DNA from: Rhodovulum adriaticum
GTDB lineage: Bacteria > Pseudomonadota > Alphaproteobacteria > Rhodobacterales > Rhodobacteraceae
Direction of reading: 5' to 3'
Length of the DNA: 33,315 nucleotides
Assembly: GCF_004345735.1 (NCBI RefSeq)
Contig: NZ_SLXL01000019.1
Span: forward strand, 1-33,315
Every line of letters starts with the position of its first letter. Position 1 is the stretch's first letter. Under the pieces are notes generated by a model. That model ran no database searches and was not told where the DNA came from. It saw nothing but the letters and a program-made list of their open reading frames with translations. Position numbers and translations under genes: made by a program. Shown in pieces: positions 6,674 through 13,903 of the stretch.

Positions 6674-7294
6674 TCAGGCCGAGTCCTTGGTTACCTGATC
6701 GTCATTGTGCACCGCCTTGTGGTGTTCACCATGCGCGTCTCTCAGGATTCCGACGCCACCCCAGGCCGCGATGCCGGCGACAATCACGCCCACGACAAGG
6801 TCCGGCCAATTCGTTCCGAGCCAGGCTACGAGCCCGCCTGCGACGACGATTCCGAGATTGGCCGCGAAGTCGTTCCAGCTGAACGTATTCGCCGCTCGGA
6901 TGTTTACGTCTGGATCGCGAAGCCGTGCCAGCAGCCAGACGCAAAGTGCGTTGATGGCCGCCGCTACCAGCGCCATGACAATCATGATCGTGCCAAGAGG
7001 ATCCGATCCGCCGACGTAGCGGCGCCACGCGTCATACAGGATTCCAAGGGCGAAGAGGATCAGCAGGCCGCCCGAAACGTTCGCCGCTCCGCGCTTCCAC
7101 TTGGCGGAGCGGGACAGCGCGAAGAGGCTGATCGCGTAGACGAAACTGTCCGACAGATTGTCGAGGCCATTGGCGATAAGCGCGCTTGACTCGCCGAATG
7201 CGCCCGAGGCGAAGAAAGCGACTGCCAGCCCGATGTTGAGACCCAGCACGATCCAGAGTGTGCGTCTTTCCGTTGCGTTTCTCTGCTCCGCCAT
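6674..7294 (-). CDS. Short CDF-family cation transporter
   Basis: A 206-residue membrane protein with about six helices and almost no cytoplasmic C-terminal domain, shorter than typical CDF exporters (about 300). TM2 has ANGLDNLSDS, where Asp replaces the usual His of the metal site. The TM5 region reads SWNDFAANLGI, lacking the normal HxxxD pair. Related short transporters in metal clusters share this WND/SRND pattern, so this is a distinct subfamily rather than a damaged gene. The substrate is uncertain. It lies between the MerR regulator and the promoter of the first CDF unit and is probably part of the same resistance block. Confidence 0.8.
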   Translation of the reverse strand: MAEQRNATERRTLWIVLGLNIGLAVAFFASGAFGESSALIANGLDNLSDSFVYAISLFALSRSAKWKRGAANVSGGLLILFALGILYDAWRRYVGGSDPLGTIMIVMALVAAAINALCVWLLARLRDPDVNIRAANTFSWNDFAANLGIVVAGGLVAWLGTNWPDLVVGVIVAGIAAWGGVGILRDAHGEHHKAVHNDDQVTKDSA

Positions 7295-7376
7295 GCCGGG
7301 TATCCAAATTAGTGAATTGCCAATGAGTAACTAACACCGGGCTTTTTGCGTTCCGATCAAAGGTCGTCGAAATTGC

Positions 7377-7805
7377 TCAGGCGCCGATCTCTTCATGGTC
7401 GGTCAGGCATTCGGAATGGTCGCGCAGTACCTCGAGCACACGGCAATCAGAAGTCTGTCCGCCGCTGCACTCATGCACCATCCGCTTCAATTCCGTCCGC
7501 AGCGCCTCGAGCCGCGCCAATCGTTGCTCGACCTGTTTGAGTTGCCGACGGGCTATTGCATCCGCCTCAGCGCAGGACTTTCCCGGATGATCGCTGAGAT
7601 CGAGGAGCTCACGGATCGCGTCCAACGAGAACCCCAGTTGCCGTGCGTGCCGGACGAATGACAAGCGGTCGAGTTCGGCGTCGCCATAGCGTCGTTGGCC
7701 CCCCTCGGTCCTGCCGGGCTCAGGCATAAGTCCGATCTGCTCGTAATACCGGATGGTCTGCACCTTTGTTCCGGTCTTCTTCGCCAGCGTCCCAATCGTC
7801 AGCAT
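7377..7805 (-). CDS. MerR-family regulator, Cd/Pb/Zn-responsive type
   Basis: A 142-residue regulator from ATG 7805 (GGAG eight bases upstream); an ATG at 7820 is less likely. The N-terminal winged helix-turn-helix (LTIGTLAKKTGTKVQTIRYYE) and the GGQRRYGDAELDRLSFVRHAR segment are standard MerR. Metal ligands fit the ZntR/CadR/PbrR branch: C78 at the start of the dimer helix and C113 with C121 in the HECSGGQTSDC loop. Proteins of this branch untwist promoters with a 19-bp spacer when metal is bound. It is the only MerR regulator in the window, and matching operators lie before five transcription units, including its own. Confidence 0.9.
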   Translation of the reverse strand: MLTIGTLAKKTGTKVQTIRYYEQIGLMPEPGRTEGGQRRYGDAELDRLSFVRHARQLGFSLDAIRELLDLSDHPGKSCAEADAIARRQLKQVEQRLARLEALRTELKRMVHECSGGQTSDCRVLEVLRDHSECLTDHEEIGA

Positions 7806-7823
7806 TTCCGCTCCCCACATTAC

Positions 7824-7838
7824 CTACAGTGGGTGTAG
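7824..7838 (-). promoter_or_regulatory. MerR-type operator upstream of merR
   Basis: The dyad CTACAC-CCA-CTGTAG (minus strand, 7838-7824) lies 19 bp before the merR ATG. It matches the dyad at 6644-6658 except for one arm base and the centre. The flanking -35 and -10 hexamers are weak, which fits autoregulation. Confidence 0.65.
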
Positions 7839-7915
7839 CTTTATGCGGTGCGCATCACAAGCTTCACCCGAGTTTCACAGATCGGTGATTGTTGGCCGAT
7901 CGATGACAATCACGC

Positions 7916-7946
7916 TTGAACCTACAGTAGCTAGAGGATGTAAACG
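7916..7946 (+). promoter_or_regulatory. MerR-type promoter/operator of the SCO-to-Lnt operon
   Basis: TTGAAC (7916-7921), a 19-bp spacer CTACAGTAGCTAGAGGATG, then TAAACG. The spacer resembles known Pb/Cd-type MerR operators (CTATAGTAACTAGAG form). It reads into the GTG at 7983 and should drive the long plus-strand operon. Confidence 0.8.
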
Positions 7947-7982
7947 CACACAAAATATAGAATCAGGTTCGGGCGGAGCGGC

Positions 7983-8585
7983 GTGAGGCTTTCAGGTCTT
8001 CAGAAGGTATTGTGGGTGTTGGCGGGCGCGGCGGCGTTCGTTTTCATCTGGCTGTTGCTATGGTCCGACTACCGTGCCGATCTTGCCCGCACCGAGAGTG
8101 AACCACCGTTTCTTGCTGATTTCGAACTGACCGATCATCGCGGCATGGTCCAAACGGACGAAGATTTCGCAGGGCGCTGGATGCTGGTCTTCTTTGGCTT
8201 CACCAATTGCCCCGACGTCTGTCCGACAACACTGTCCGAAGTCGCGGCCGTGATGGAGGGCCTGGGCGATGAGGCAGCAATGGTTCAGCCGATTTTCATA
8301 ACGATTGATCCGGAGCGGGATACGCCGACTGCACTTGCCGAGTATGTGCCCCTGTTCGACGCAGGGATCATCGGGCTGACCGGTACACCGGAGCAGATCG
8401 CCGCGACATCCGAAACCTTTCCGATATTCTTTGAGCGGATCGAGCAGGCGACTGCGCCGGGCGGATACACGATGGGTCACACGTCGCATCTTTTCCTTTT
8501 CGACACGCAAGCAGGCTTCGCGGACTCCTGGCCCTACGGCACGCCCGCCGAAGAGATCCTCGCCGATCTGAGACAGAGGATCTGA
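7983..8585 (+). CDS. SCO1/SenC-type copper chaperone (first copy)
   Basis: A 200-residue membrane-anchored periplasmic thioredoxin-fold protein from GTG 7983. One N-terminal helix (about residues 10-28) is followed by the SCO domain. The Cu ligands are present: C76 and C80 in TNCPDVCPTT and H166 in YTMGHTSH. SCO proteins load the Cu-A centre of cytochrome oxidase or act as thiol-disulfide partners in copper handling. As first gene of a metal-regulated operon that also holds PCu(A)C, a second SCO and Dsb proteins, the copper delivery or protection role is well supported. Confidence 0.9.
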   Translation: MRLSGLQKVLWVLAGAAAFVFIWLLLWSDYRADLARTESEPPFLADFELTDHRGMVQTDEDFAGRWMLVFFGFTNCPDVCPTTLSEVAAVMEGLGDEAAMVQPIFITIDPERDTPTALAEYVPLFDAGIIGLTGTPEQIAATSETFPIFFERIEQATAPGGYTMGHTSHLFLFDTQAGFADSWPYGTPAEEILADLRQRI

Positions 8586-8590
8586 TCGTC

Positions 8591-9013
8591 ATGACCCGAC
8601 TTTCCGGAGAGACGGCCCTTGGCCTGGCCTGGATCATCGCGCTCACCGCGTCGCTTGCCGTGCTCTTCATCGGCGAGGTTCTGGGGCAGACACCTTGCGT
8701 GCTCTGCTGGTTCCAGCGTGCCTTCATGTTCCCCTTGGCCATCATCCTCGGGCTTGGGCTGTGGTGGCAGGATCGGCGCGTGGGTCGCTACGGGATCGCG
8801 CTGGCTTTGGGCGGTGCCGCCGTCGCGCTTTGGCACTTGGGCCTCTATGTCGGCGTTATCCCCGAGCGTATCCAGCCCTGCACGGCGACCGGCCCATCCT
8901 GTACCGACGACAATCAACTGGTCTTCGGCATTCCGATTCCTTTGATGGCGCTCGTCGCCTTCGCGATGATCGGTCTGCTGTCGGCTCTCTCACTGAAGGA
9001 AACACAAAAATGA
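8591..9013 (+). CDS. DsbB-family disulfide-generating membrane protein
   Basis: A 140-residue inner-membrane protein with four helices. The two cysteine pairs of DsbB are present: C36/C39 in TPCVLCWFQR after TM1 and C97/C104 in the second periplasmic loop (IQPCTATGPSC). DsbB reoxidises a periplasmic DsbA partner and passes electrons to quinone. The following gene starts at the overlapping ATGA and encodes a thioredoxin-fold protein, which is the likely partner. The short type is common in Rhodobacterales. Confidence 0.9.
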   Translation: MTRLSGETALGLAWIIALTASLAVLFIGEVLGQTPCVLCWFQRAFMFPLAIILGLGLWWQDRRVGRYGIALALGGAAVALWHLGLYVGVIPERIQPCTATGPSCTDDNQLVFGIPIPLMALVAFAMIGLLSALSLKETQK

Positions 9014-9669
9014 AACGACGCGGCCTCATCCTGTCCGTTCTCGCGCTCGGGGTCGCCGGTTTCGGCGGTGCCGCCTGGTATGCCACCCGCCCCGACCCGA
9101 TTGCCGCGTCCGATCCCATCGACCCTGAAATGGCCGACGCGCTGATCCGACCCTATTCCCCGATCCTCGGGCCCGAGGATGCGCCCGTAACCATCGTTGA
9201 ATTCTTCGACCCGGCCTGCGAGGCATGCCGCGCTTTCTATCCGGTCGTCGAGGATATCATGGCGGAGCACGGAGACGCGGTGCGCGTTGTAATCCGCTAT
9301 ACGCCTTTTCACGGCGAGGCGTCGGTAGAAGCGATCCGTGTGCTCGAGGCGGCGCGCATGCAGGACGTGTTTGAACCTGTGCTCGAGGCAGTCTTGCGAG
9401 AGCAGCCCAGATGGGCGTCTCACGGGACCCCGGCACCCGGATTGATCCTTGAGATTGCAGCAAGCGGAGGTCTGGATGTCGAAGCTGCCCGGACACAGAT
9501 GCTGGCCCCCGGTGTTGTGGCGGTGCTCAACCAGGACCGCGCCGATGTCGAGACAGTCGGGGTCCGCCAAACGCCCACGTTCTTCGTGAACGGCAAGCCT
9601 CTCGATCCGTTCGGTGAGGCCGAATTGCAGAGGCTGGTGGCAGTGGAAGTTGCGGCAAGCCAAAGCTGA
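9010..9669 (+). CDS. DsbA-like thioredoxin-fold oxidoreductase
   Basis: A 219-residue exported or membrane-tethered protein: N-terminal hydrophobic segment (residues 6-24), then a DsbA-type thioredoxin domain. The active site is C70-E-A-C73 in EFFDPACEACRAFYP, and the cis-proline motif is RQTPTFFVNG near the end. It is expected to oxidise thiols in periplasmic proteins, recharged by the DsbB encoded just upstream (4-bp ATGA overlap). In this operon it could serve copper-site cysteines of the SCO proteins; that pairing is inferred. Confidence 0.88.
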   Translation: MKRRGLILSVLALGVAGFGGAAWYATRPDPIAASDPIDPEMADALIRPYSPILGPEDAPVTIVEFFDPACEACRAFYPVVEDIMAEHGDAVRVVIRYTPFHGEASVEAIRVLEAARMQDVFEPVLEAVLREQPRWASHGTPAPGLILEIAASGGLDVEAARTQMLAPGVVAVLNQDRADVETVGVRQTPTFFVNGKPLDPFGEAELQRLVAVEVAASQS

Positions 9670-9691
9670 TTTGCGGAGGCAGGAGAAACGA

Positions 9692-10162
9692 GTGGTGAAG
9701 AAGTTGAGATATACCAATGCATTGGCCGTGCTTTTGACGGTTGCAGGGCTGTCGGCCCCCGCACTGGCCGGTTCGGAGGATGTCGTGGTCGAGAATGCGT
9801 GGTCCCGCGCCTCGATCGGCGTCAACAGGCCAGGTGCCGCCTATATGACCGTGCGCAACACGGGTGAAGACGCCGTTACGCTGACCGGACTTGCGACACC
9901 GCTGGCAATGATGCCCGAGATCCATGAGTCGAAAACCAACTCCGATGGCGTCAGTTCCATGGCGCCTGCAGGCGAGATCACGATTGAGCCCGGCCAAAGC
10001 GTGGCATTGGAGCCGGGCGGGTTGCACGCCATGCTCATGAAGCTGCAAGAGCCGATGACCGAAGGCGAGAATTTCCCGCTGACACTGACCTTCTCGGATG
10101 GCGGCAAGGTGACGGTCGAGGTCCCAATCCTCGGAATCGCCGCGCGTGGACCGGAGGGCTGA
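9692..10162 (+). CDS. PCu(A)C periplasmic Cu(I) chaperone
   Basis: A 156-residue protein from GTG 9692 (AGGAG site upstream), with a signal peptide ending at ALAG. The Cu(I) ligand pattern H-x11-M-x21-H-x-M is met exactly: H78 in EIHES, M90, H112 and M114 in GLHAM. In this family the protein carries Cu(I) to the Cu-A centre of cytochrome oxidase, often with SCO, and two SCO genes flank it here. Its stop overlaps the next ATG. Confidence 0.92.
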   Translation: MVKKLRYTNALAVLLTVAGLSAPALAGSEDVVVENAWSRASIGVNRPGAAYMTVRNTGEDAVTLTGLATPLAMMPEIHESKTNSDGVSSMAPAGEITIEPGQSVALEPGGLHAMLMKLQEPMTEGENFPLTLTFSDGGKVTVEVPILGIAARGPEG

Positions 10163-10788
10163 TGCAACGTCGGCAGCTCCTTCTATACGGCGCAGCCGGT
10201 GCCGGCGTTCTTGGCCTGACGCTCTTCGTGGGCTGGTGGCGGGTGGACGGGCCCGGTGCGCCTGAACCAAAAGGGCAGCGGCCCCTGCCCCTATCGGCGA
10301 TGGAGTTCCGGCTGACCGACCACGAGGAAAATGAGGTAGGGCCTGGCAACCTGATCGGTCGTCCCACAATGGTGTTTTTCGGGTTCACCTACTGCCCGGA
10401 CGTCTGCCCGACGACCCTATCGGATATTTCCGGCTGGCTTGAGGAACTGGGCGACGAAGCATCAGAGATGAACGTGGTCTTCATCACGGTCGACCCGGAG
10501 CGGGACACGGTCGAGGCCATGGCCGAATATGTCGGCTATTTTCATCCGGTCATTCGTGGCTGGACGGGGCCGGAAGACCAAATTGCCCGCGCTGCAGAAG
10601 GGTTTCGTGCCTCATTTGAGCGCGTCCCGACTGAGGGCGGCGGCTATACGATGAACCATACGGCAAGCGTATTCCTGTTCGATGCCGAGGGTGAGCTCGT
10701 CACCATGATCGACTATCACGAGCAAAGAGAATTCGCGGTGCCGAAGATCCAGCGCGCACTGACAGAAGACGTAGAGGGGGCAACATGA
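10162..10788 (+). CDS. SCO1/SenC-type copper chaperone (second copy)
   Basis: A 208-residue SCO protein with an N-terminal anchor (about residues 7-26) and ligands C78/C82 (TYCPDVCPTT) and H166 (YTMNHTA). It keeps the same fold and motifs as the copy at 7983 but is clearly divergent, so the two are old paralogs rather than a recent duplication. The ATG overlaps the PCu(A)C stop, giving the common PCu(A)C-SCO pair. One copy may reduce and the other metallate, but which does what cannot be read from sequence. Confidence 0.92.
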   Translation: MQRRQLLLYGAAGAGVLGLTLFVGWWRVDGPGAPEPKGQRPLPLSAMEFRLTDHEENEVGPGNLIGRPTMVFFGFTYCPDVCPTTLSDISGWLEELGDEASEMNVVFITVDPERDTVEAMAEYVGYFHPVIRGWTGPEDQIARAAEGFRASFERVPTEGGGYTMNHTASVFLFDAEGELVTMIDYHEQREFAVPKIQRALTEDVEGAT

Positions 10789-12158
10789 AGATAAGAACTG
10801 TCTTGGCGGCCGTTGCGGTCGCAGGCGCATTTTCGGTGACCGCCATCGCCATCTCTGGCGTTCTGTCCAAAGAACCGGTGCCCCCTGCGATTGCTGAAGC
10901 GACCCTCTGGACTCCCAATCCGCTTGCGCCGCCTCGGATTACCGAAACCAATTCGGTCCGCCCTACACTCGCCCAGGCGGATATCGCATTCGAGTTCAAA
11001 CCCCGGCCGCTCCTGACCGTTTCCCCCGCTGATACCTCCTTGCCATCTATCGAGCCCCCGCTGGTCACCTGGTCGCGGGAGATTGCGTCCGGCGAGACGC
11101 TTGATGCGGTCCTTTCCGATGCGGGGCTGGATGCTTCGGATCGCGCCGAAATCGCCTTGGCGATTGGCACGGAATACGATCTGCGCCGTCTGCGTCCGGG
11201 TCACATCATTACGGTGGTTTCCACAACGGACGACAACCCGCGTCGTGTAGAGCTCGCCGTCGAAGACGGTGTCCGGATAGAGGCGGTCTTCGGCGAACAG
11301 CTTGCCGCCCGCGTGTTGGACCCGGATCCCGAATTGGTGACTTTCGCCGGCGAGGCGGTGATCGAGAGCTCGATTTTCGCCGCCCTGAACACGGCAGACA
11401 TCCCCGCCCGTTTTGCGGTGGACCTGGCGCAGATGCTGGGCGGCACCGTGGATTTCCGTCGTGATCTTGCGGGTGGCGAGACGATGCGCCTCCTTTGGCG
11501 CGAGGCCCGAGACGGGAACAAGAGGATTGGTCAGCCCGAGCTTGCCTTTGCCGCACTGGATATCGATGGCTCGGTCTATGAAATCGTCTGGCCGAACGAC
11601 GGCAGCGGCCAAGCGACGATCTATGTCGACGGAGAAGTCCTGCGCGTGTTTGCGCAACCGGTCGAAGGTGCACGGCTGAGTTCTGTGTTCGGGCGCCGCA
11701 CCCATCCGGTCTACGGCAATGTACGGATGCACACAGGAGTCGACTTCGCGGCGGCGCGCGGCACGCCGGTACAGGCGACGGCGCCGGGCCGCGTTAGCTT
11801 CATCGGCCGACGCGGTGGGTATGGCCGGGTCGTCGAGATCGCTCATGGCTCCGACACCCTGACGCGCTATGCGCATCTGAGCGCCGTACCGGACGGGCTC
11901 ACACAAGGGCAACGCGTGATGGCCGGAGATATGATCGGGCGGGTCGGTGCGACGGGTACCGCGACAGGCCCCAACCTACATTACGAAGTGCTGGTGGACG
12001 GTCGCCCAACCGACCCTCTCTCTGACGACCGATTGGCAGAGGCGGCCGAGCGTGAAGCGGACGACACGGCCGCGCTTGAGCGACTGCGTGAGGCGCGTTC
12101 ACTTCTTGCTGAGAGGCTCGCCAGCGAATTTGCACAGACGACAACCGAAAGGCTTTGA
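10785..12158 (+). CDS. M23-family peptidoglycan endopeptidase
   Basis: A 457-residue envelope protein with an N-terminal hydrophobic segment (residues 4-24) and a middle region resembling OapA/LysM-associated sequence (SGETLDAVLSDAGLDASDR; LRPGHIITVV). The C-terminal LytM/M23 domain has the zinc and catalytic residues HxxxD (MHTGVDF, about 315-321), YAHLS (about 362) and HYE (about 399). Such enzymes cut peptide cross-links in the wall. It starts within the end of the second SCO gene (ATGA overlap). A wall hydrolase inside a metal operon is unusual. Confidence 0.88.
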   Translation: MKIRTVLAAVAVAGAFSVTAIAISGVLSKEPVPPAIAEATLWTPNPLAPPRITETNSVRPTLAQADIAFEFKPRPLLTVSPADTSLPSIEPPLVTWSREIASGETLDAVLSDAGLDASDRAEIALAIGTEYDLRRLRPGHIITVVSTTDDNPRRVELAVEDGVRIEAVFGEQLAARVLDPDPELVTFAGEAVIESSIFAALNTADIPARFAVDLAQMLGGTVDFRRDLAGGETMRLLWREARDGNKRIGQPELAFAALDIDGSVYEIVWPNDGSGQATIYVDGEVLRVFAQPVEGARLSSVFGRRTHPVYGNVRMHTGVDFAAARGTPVQATAPGRVSFIGRRGGYGRVVEIAHGSDTLTRYAHLSAVPDGLTQGQRVMAGDMIGRVGATGTATGPNLHYEVLVDGRPTDPLSDDRLAEAAEREADDTAALERLREARSLLAERLASEFAQTTTERL

Positions 12159-12161
12159 TCC

Positions 12162-12620
12162 ATGAAACGATTTACTCCCGCCCTTGCCATCGCATTTGCC
12201 TTGCTTCCTGCGGCGCAGGCCGTCGCAGAGGCGATTCAGATCGACGTCCGGAAGACAAACGGCTGCGGCTGTTGCCTGTCCTGGATGAAGCACCTCGAGG
12301 AGAATGGCTTCGCGCCGATGGGCGAGGACATGTTCGGAGGATCTCTTGTGCGCTTCAAACTCGACAATGGCGTGCCGCAGCGCATGGTCTCCTGCCATAC
12401 GGCTTTGGTCGACGGCTATGTGATCGAGGGCCACGTGCCGGCGGCTGACATCCAACGCCTGCTGGAGGACCGGCCAGACGCGGTAGGCCTGGCGGTGCCG
12501 GGAATGCCCTACGGGTCGCCCGGCATGGGACCGGAGGACGACCGGGAGGCTTACGATGTCTTCCTGATCCACGAAGACGGATCGACCGAGGTCTACACCA
12601 GCTACTCGGCTCCTGACTGA
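12162..12620 (+). CDS. DUF411 metal-binding protein
   Basis: A 152-residue exported protein with a signal peptide ending near AVAEA. The cysteine-rich motif TNGCGCCLSWMKHL (C35, C37, C38) and later VSCHTALVDGYVIEGHVP are the hallmarks of DUF411 proteins, periplasmic metal-binding proteins usually found with copper, silver or mercury resistance genes. It starts four bases after the M23 stop. Confidence 0.88.
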   Translation: MKRFTPALAIAFALLPAAQAVAEAIQIDVRKTNGCGCCLSWMKHLEENGFAPMGEDMFGGSLVRFKLDNGVPQRMVSCHTALVDGYVIEGHVPAADIQRLLEDRPDAVGLAVPGMPYGSPGMGPEDDREAYDVFLIHEDGSTEVYTSYSAPD

Positions 12621-12642
12621 ACTCGCGGCAGAACCTTAACAA

Positions 12643-13425
12643 TTGGAACCCCTCTCCCCCATAGCGCTTGGCTTTCTTGGAAGCCTGGCCGCCGGATCGC
12701 TGACCGCGGTCGGGGCGGTCCCCGTTCTTTTTGGGCGCATCCCGTCCCGGGCCACGCGCGATCTGCTGCTTGGCTTCGCGGCGGGTGTCATGCTCGCGGC
12801 TTCGTTCTTCTCGCTGATCATCCCGGCTCTCGACGCAGCTGAAGGACAGTTCGACAACGGTGCTCTCCCGGCGGCCATCGTATGTGTTGCGATCCTGCTT
12901 GGCATGGGCGCGATCGCTCTGATGAACGAACGGCTACCGCATGAACATTTCAAGACGGGGCGGGAAGGTCCCGACGCCGCATCGCTGCGGCGCGTCTGGC
13001 TTTTCATCATCGCGATCACTATCCACAATTTTCCCGAAGGGCTTGCCGTCGGCGTCGGGTTCGGGGCTGACGGTTTGTCGGGCGGGTTGCCACTTGCGAT
13101 CGGTATTGGATTACAGAATGCCCCCGAAGGTCTGGCGGTGGCGGTTTCGTTGCTCGGCGAGGGCTATTCCAGGCTTCGCGCCTGGGGCATCGCCGCTCTG
13201 ACCGGTCTCGTCGAGCCCGTCGGTGGACTTCTCGGCGCAGGGATTATCAGTCTTTCGCAACCGCTGCTGCCCTGGGGTCTCGCCTTCGCAGCAGGTGCGA
13301 TGCTCTACGTCATCAGCCACGAGATCATTCCGGAAACCCACCGATCCGGCCATCAGAACAGGGCGACGCTCGGCCTCGCCGTTGGTCTTGTGATCATGTT
13401 GTTCCTCGACGTCTGGCTGGGATAA
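12643..13425 (+). CDS. ZIP-family divalent metal transporter
   Basis: A 260-residue, roughly eight-helix transporter from TTG 12643; no strong ribosome-binding site is seen and the start is moderately sure. ZIP metal sites are intact: TIHNFPEG in TM4 (H128, N129, E132) and LQNAPEG in TM5 (N159, E162), plus a VISHEIIPETH segment near the end. The loop has a short His/Glu patch (PHEHFK). ZIP proteins usually bring Zn2+ or Fe2+ into the cytoplasm. An importer in a resistance operon may restore essential zinc while toxic metals are exported; that reading is inferred. Confidence 0.88.
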   Translation: MEPLSPIALGFLGSLAAGSLTAVGAVPVLFGRIPSRATRDLLLGFAAGVMLAASFFSLIIPALDAAEGQFDNGALPAAIVCVAILLGMGAIALMNERLPHEHFKTGREGPDAASLRRVWLFIIAITIHNFPEGLAVGVGFGADGLSGGLPLAIGIGLQNAPEGLAVAVSLLGEGYSRLRAWGIAALTGLVEPVGGLLGAGIISLSQPLLPWGLAFAAGAMLYVISHEIIPETHRSGHQNRATLGLAVGLVIMLFLDVWLG

Positions 13426-13429
13426 GCTG

Positions 13430-13903
13430 ATGAGAACTTGCCTCTTCGTCGGTCTGCTTGCTGCGCTGATCGCCTTTCTTGTCGATCAGGCAACGAAGGC
13501 AATCGTTGTGTCCAATGCGACTGTTCTTAGTTCCGGCGTATCGGTCTTTCCCGGCTTCAATCTCATCTACCTGCGCAATGACGGAGTGACCTTCGGGCTT
13601 CTCGGCGGCGCGCCGTGGTGGAGCCTTGTCTTACTGGCGCTTGGCATCTGCGTCTGGCTGGCGTTCATGCTGGTCCGTACCAGCAGCCGGGTCGAGGCCA
13701 TTGCCTATGGTGCGATCATCGGCGGTGCACTCGGCAATATTCTGGACCGCCTGCGCTATCGTGCGGTGACGGATTTCCTCGATTTCTACATCGGGACGGC
13801 GCACTGGCCTGCCTTCAACATGGCCGATGTTTTTGTGGTTGGCGGCGTGATGCTGCTGCTCATTGCGCCGTGGGTTGGCGCTCGACTTCAGACCGATTCA
13901 TGA
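13430..13903 (+). CDS. lspA: Lipoprotein signal peptidase (signal peptidase II)
   Basis: A 157-residue, four-helix membrane aspartyl protease that removes the signal peptide of lipoproteins after diacylglyceryl transfer. The family motifs are clear: LRNDGVTFGLL, GNILDRLRYRAVTDFLDF (first catalytic Asp) and FNMADVF (second). LspA homologs are known accessory genes of lead resistance clusters (PbrC of Cupriavidus pbr). It starts just after the ZIP gene and its stop overlaps lnt. Its presence in a metal operon suggests an additional, inducible copy. Confidence 0.93.
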   Translation: MRTCLFVGLLAALIAFLVDQATKAIVVSNATVLSSGVSVFPGFNLIYLRNDGVTFGLLGGAPWWSLVLLALGICVWLAFMLVRTSSRVEAIAYGAIIGGALGNILDRLRYRAVTDFLDFYIGTAHWPAFNMADVFVVGGVMLLLIAPWVGARLQTDS

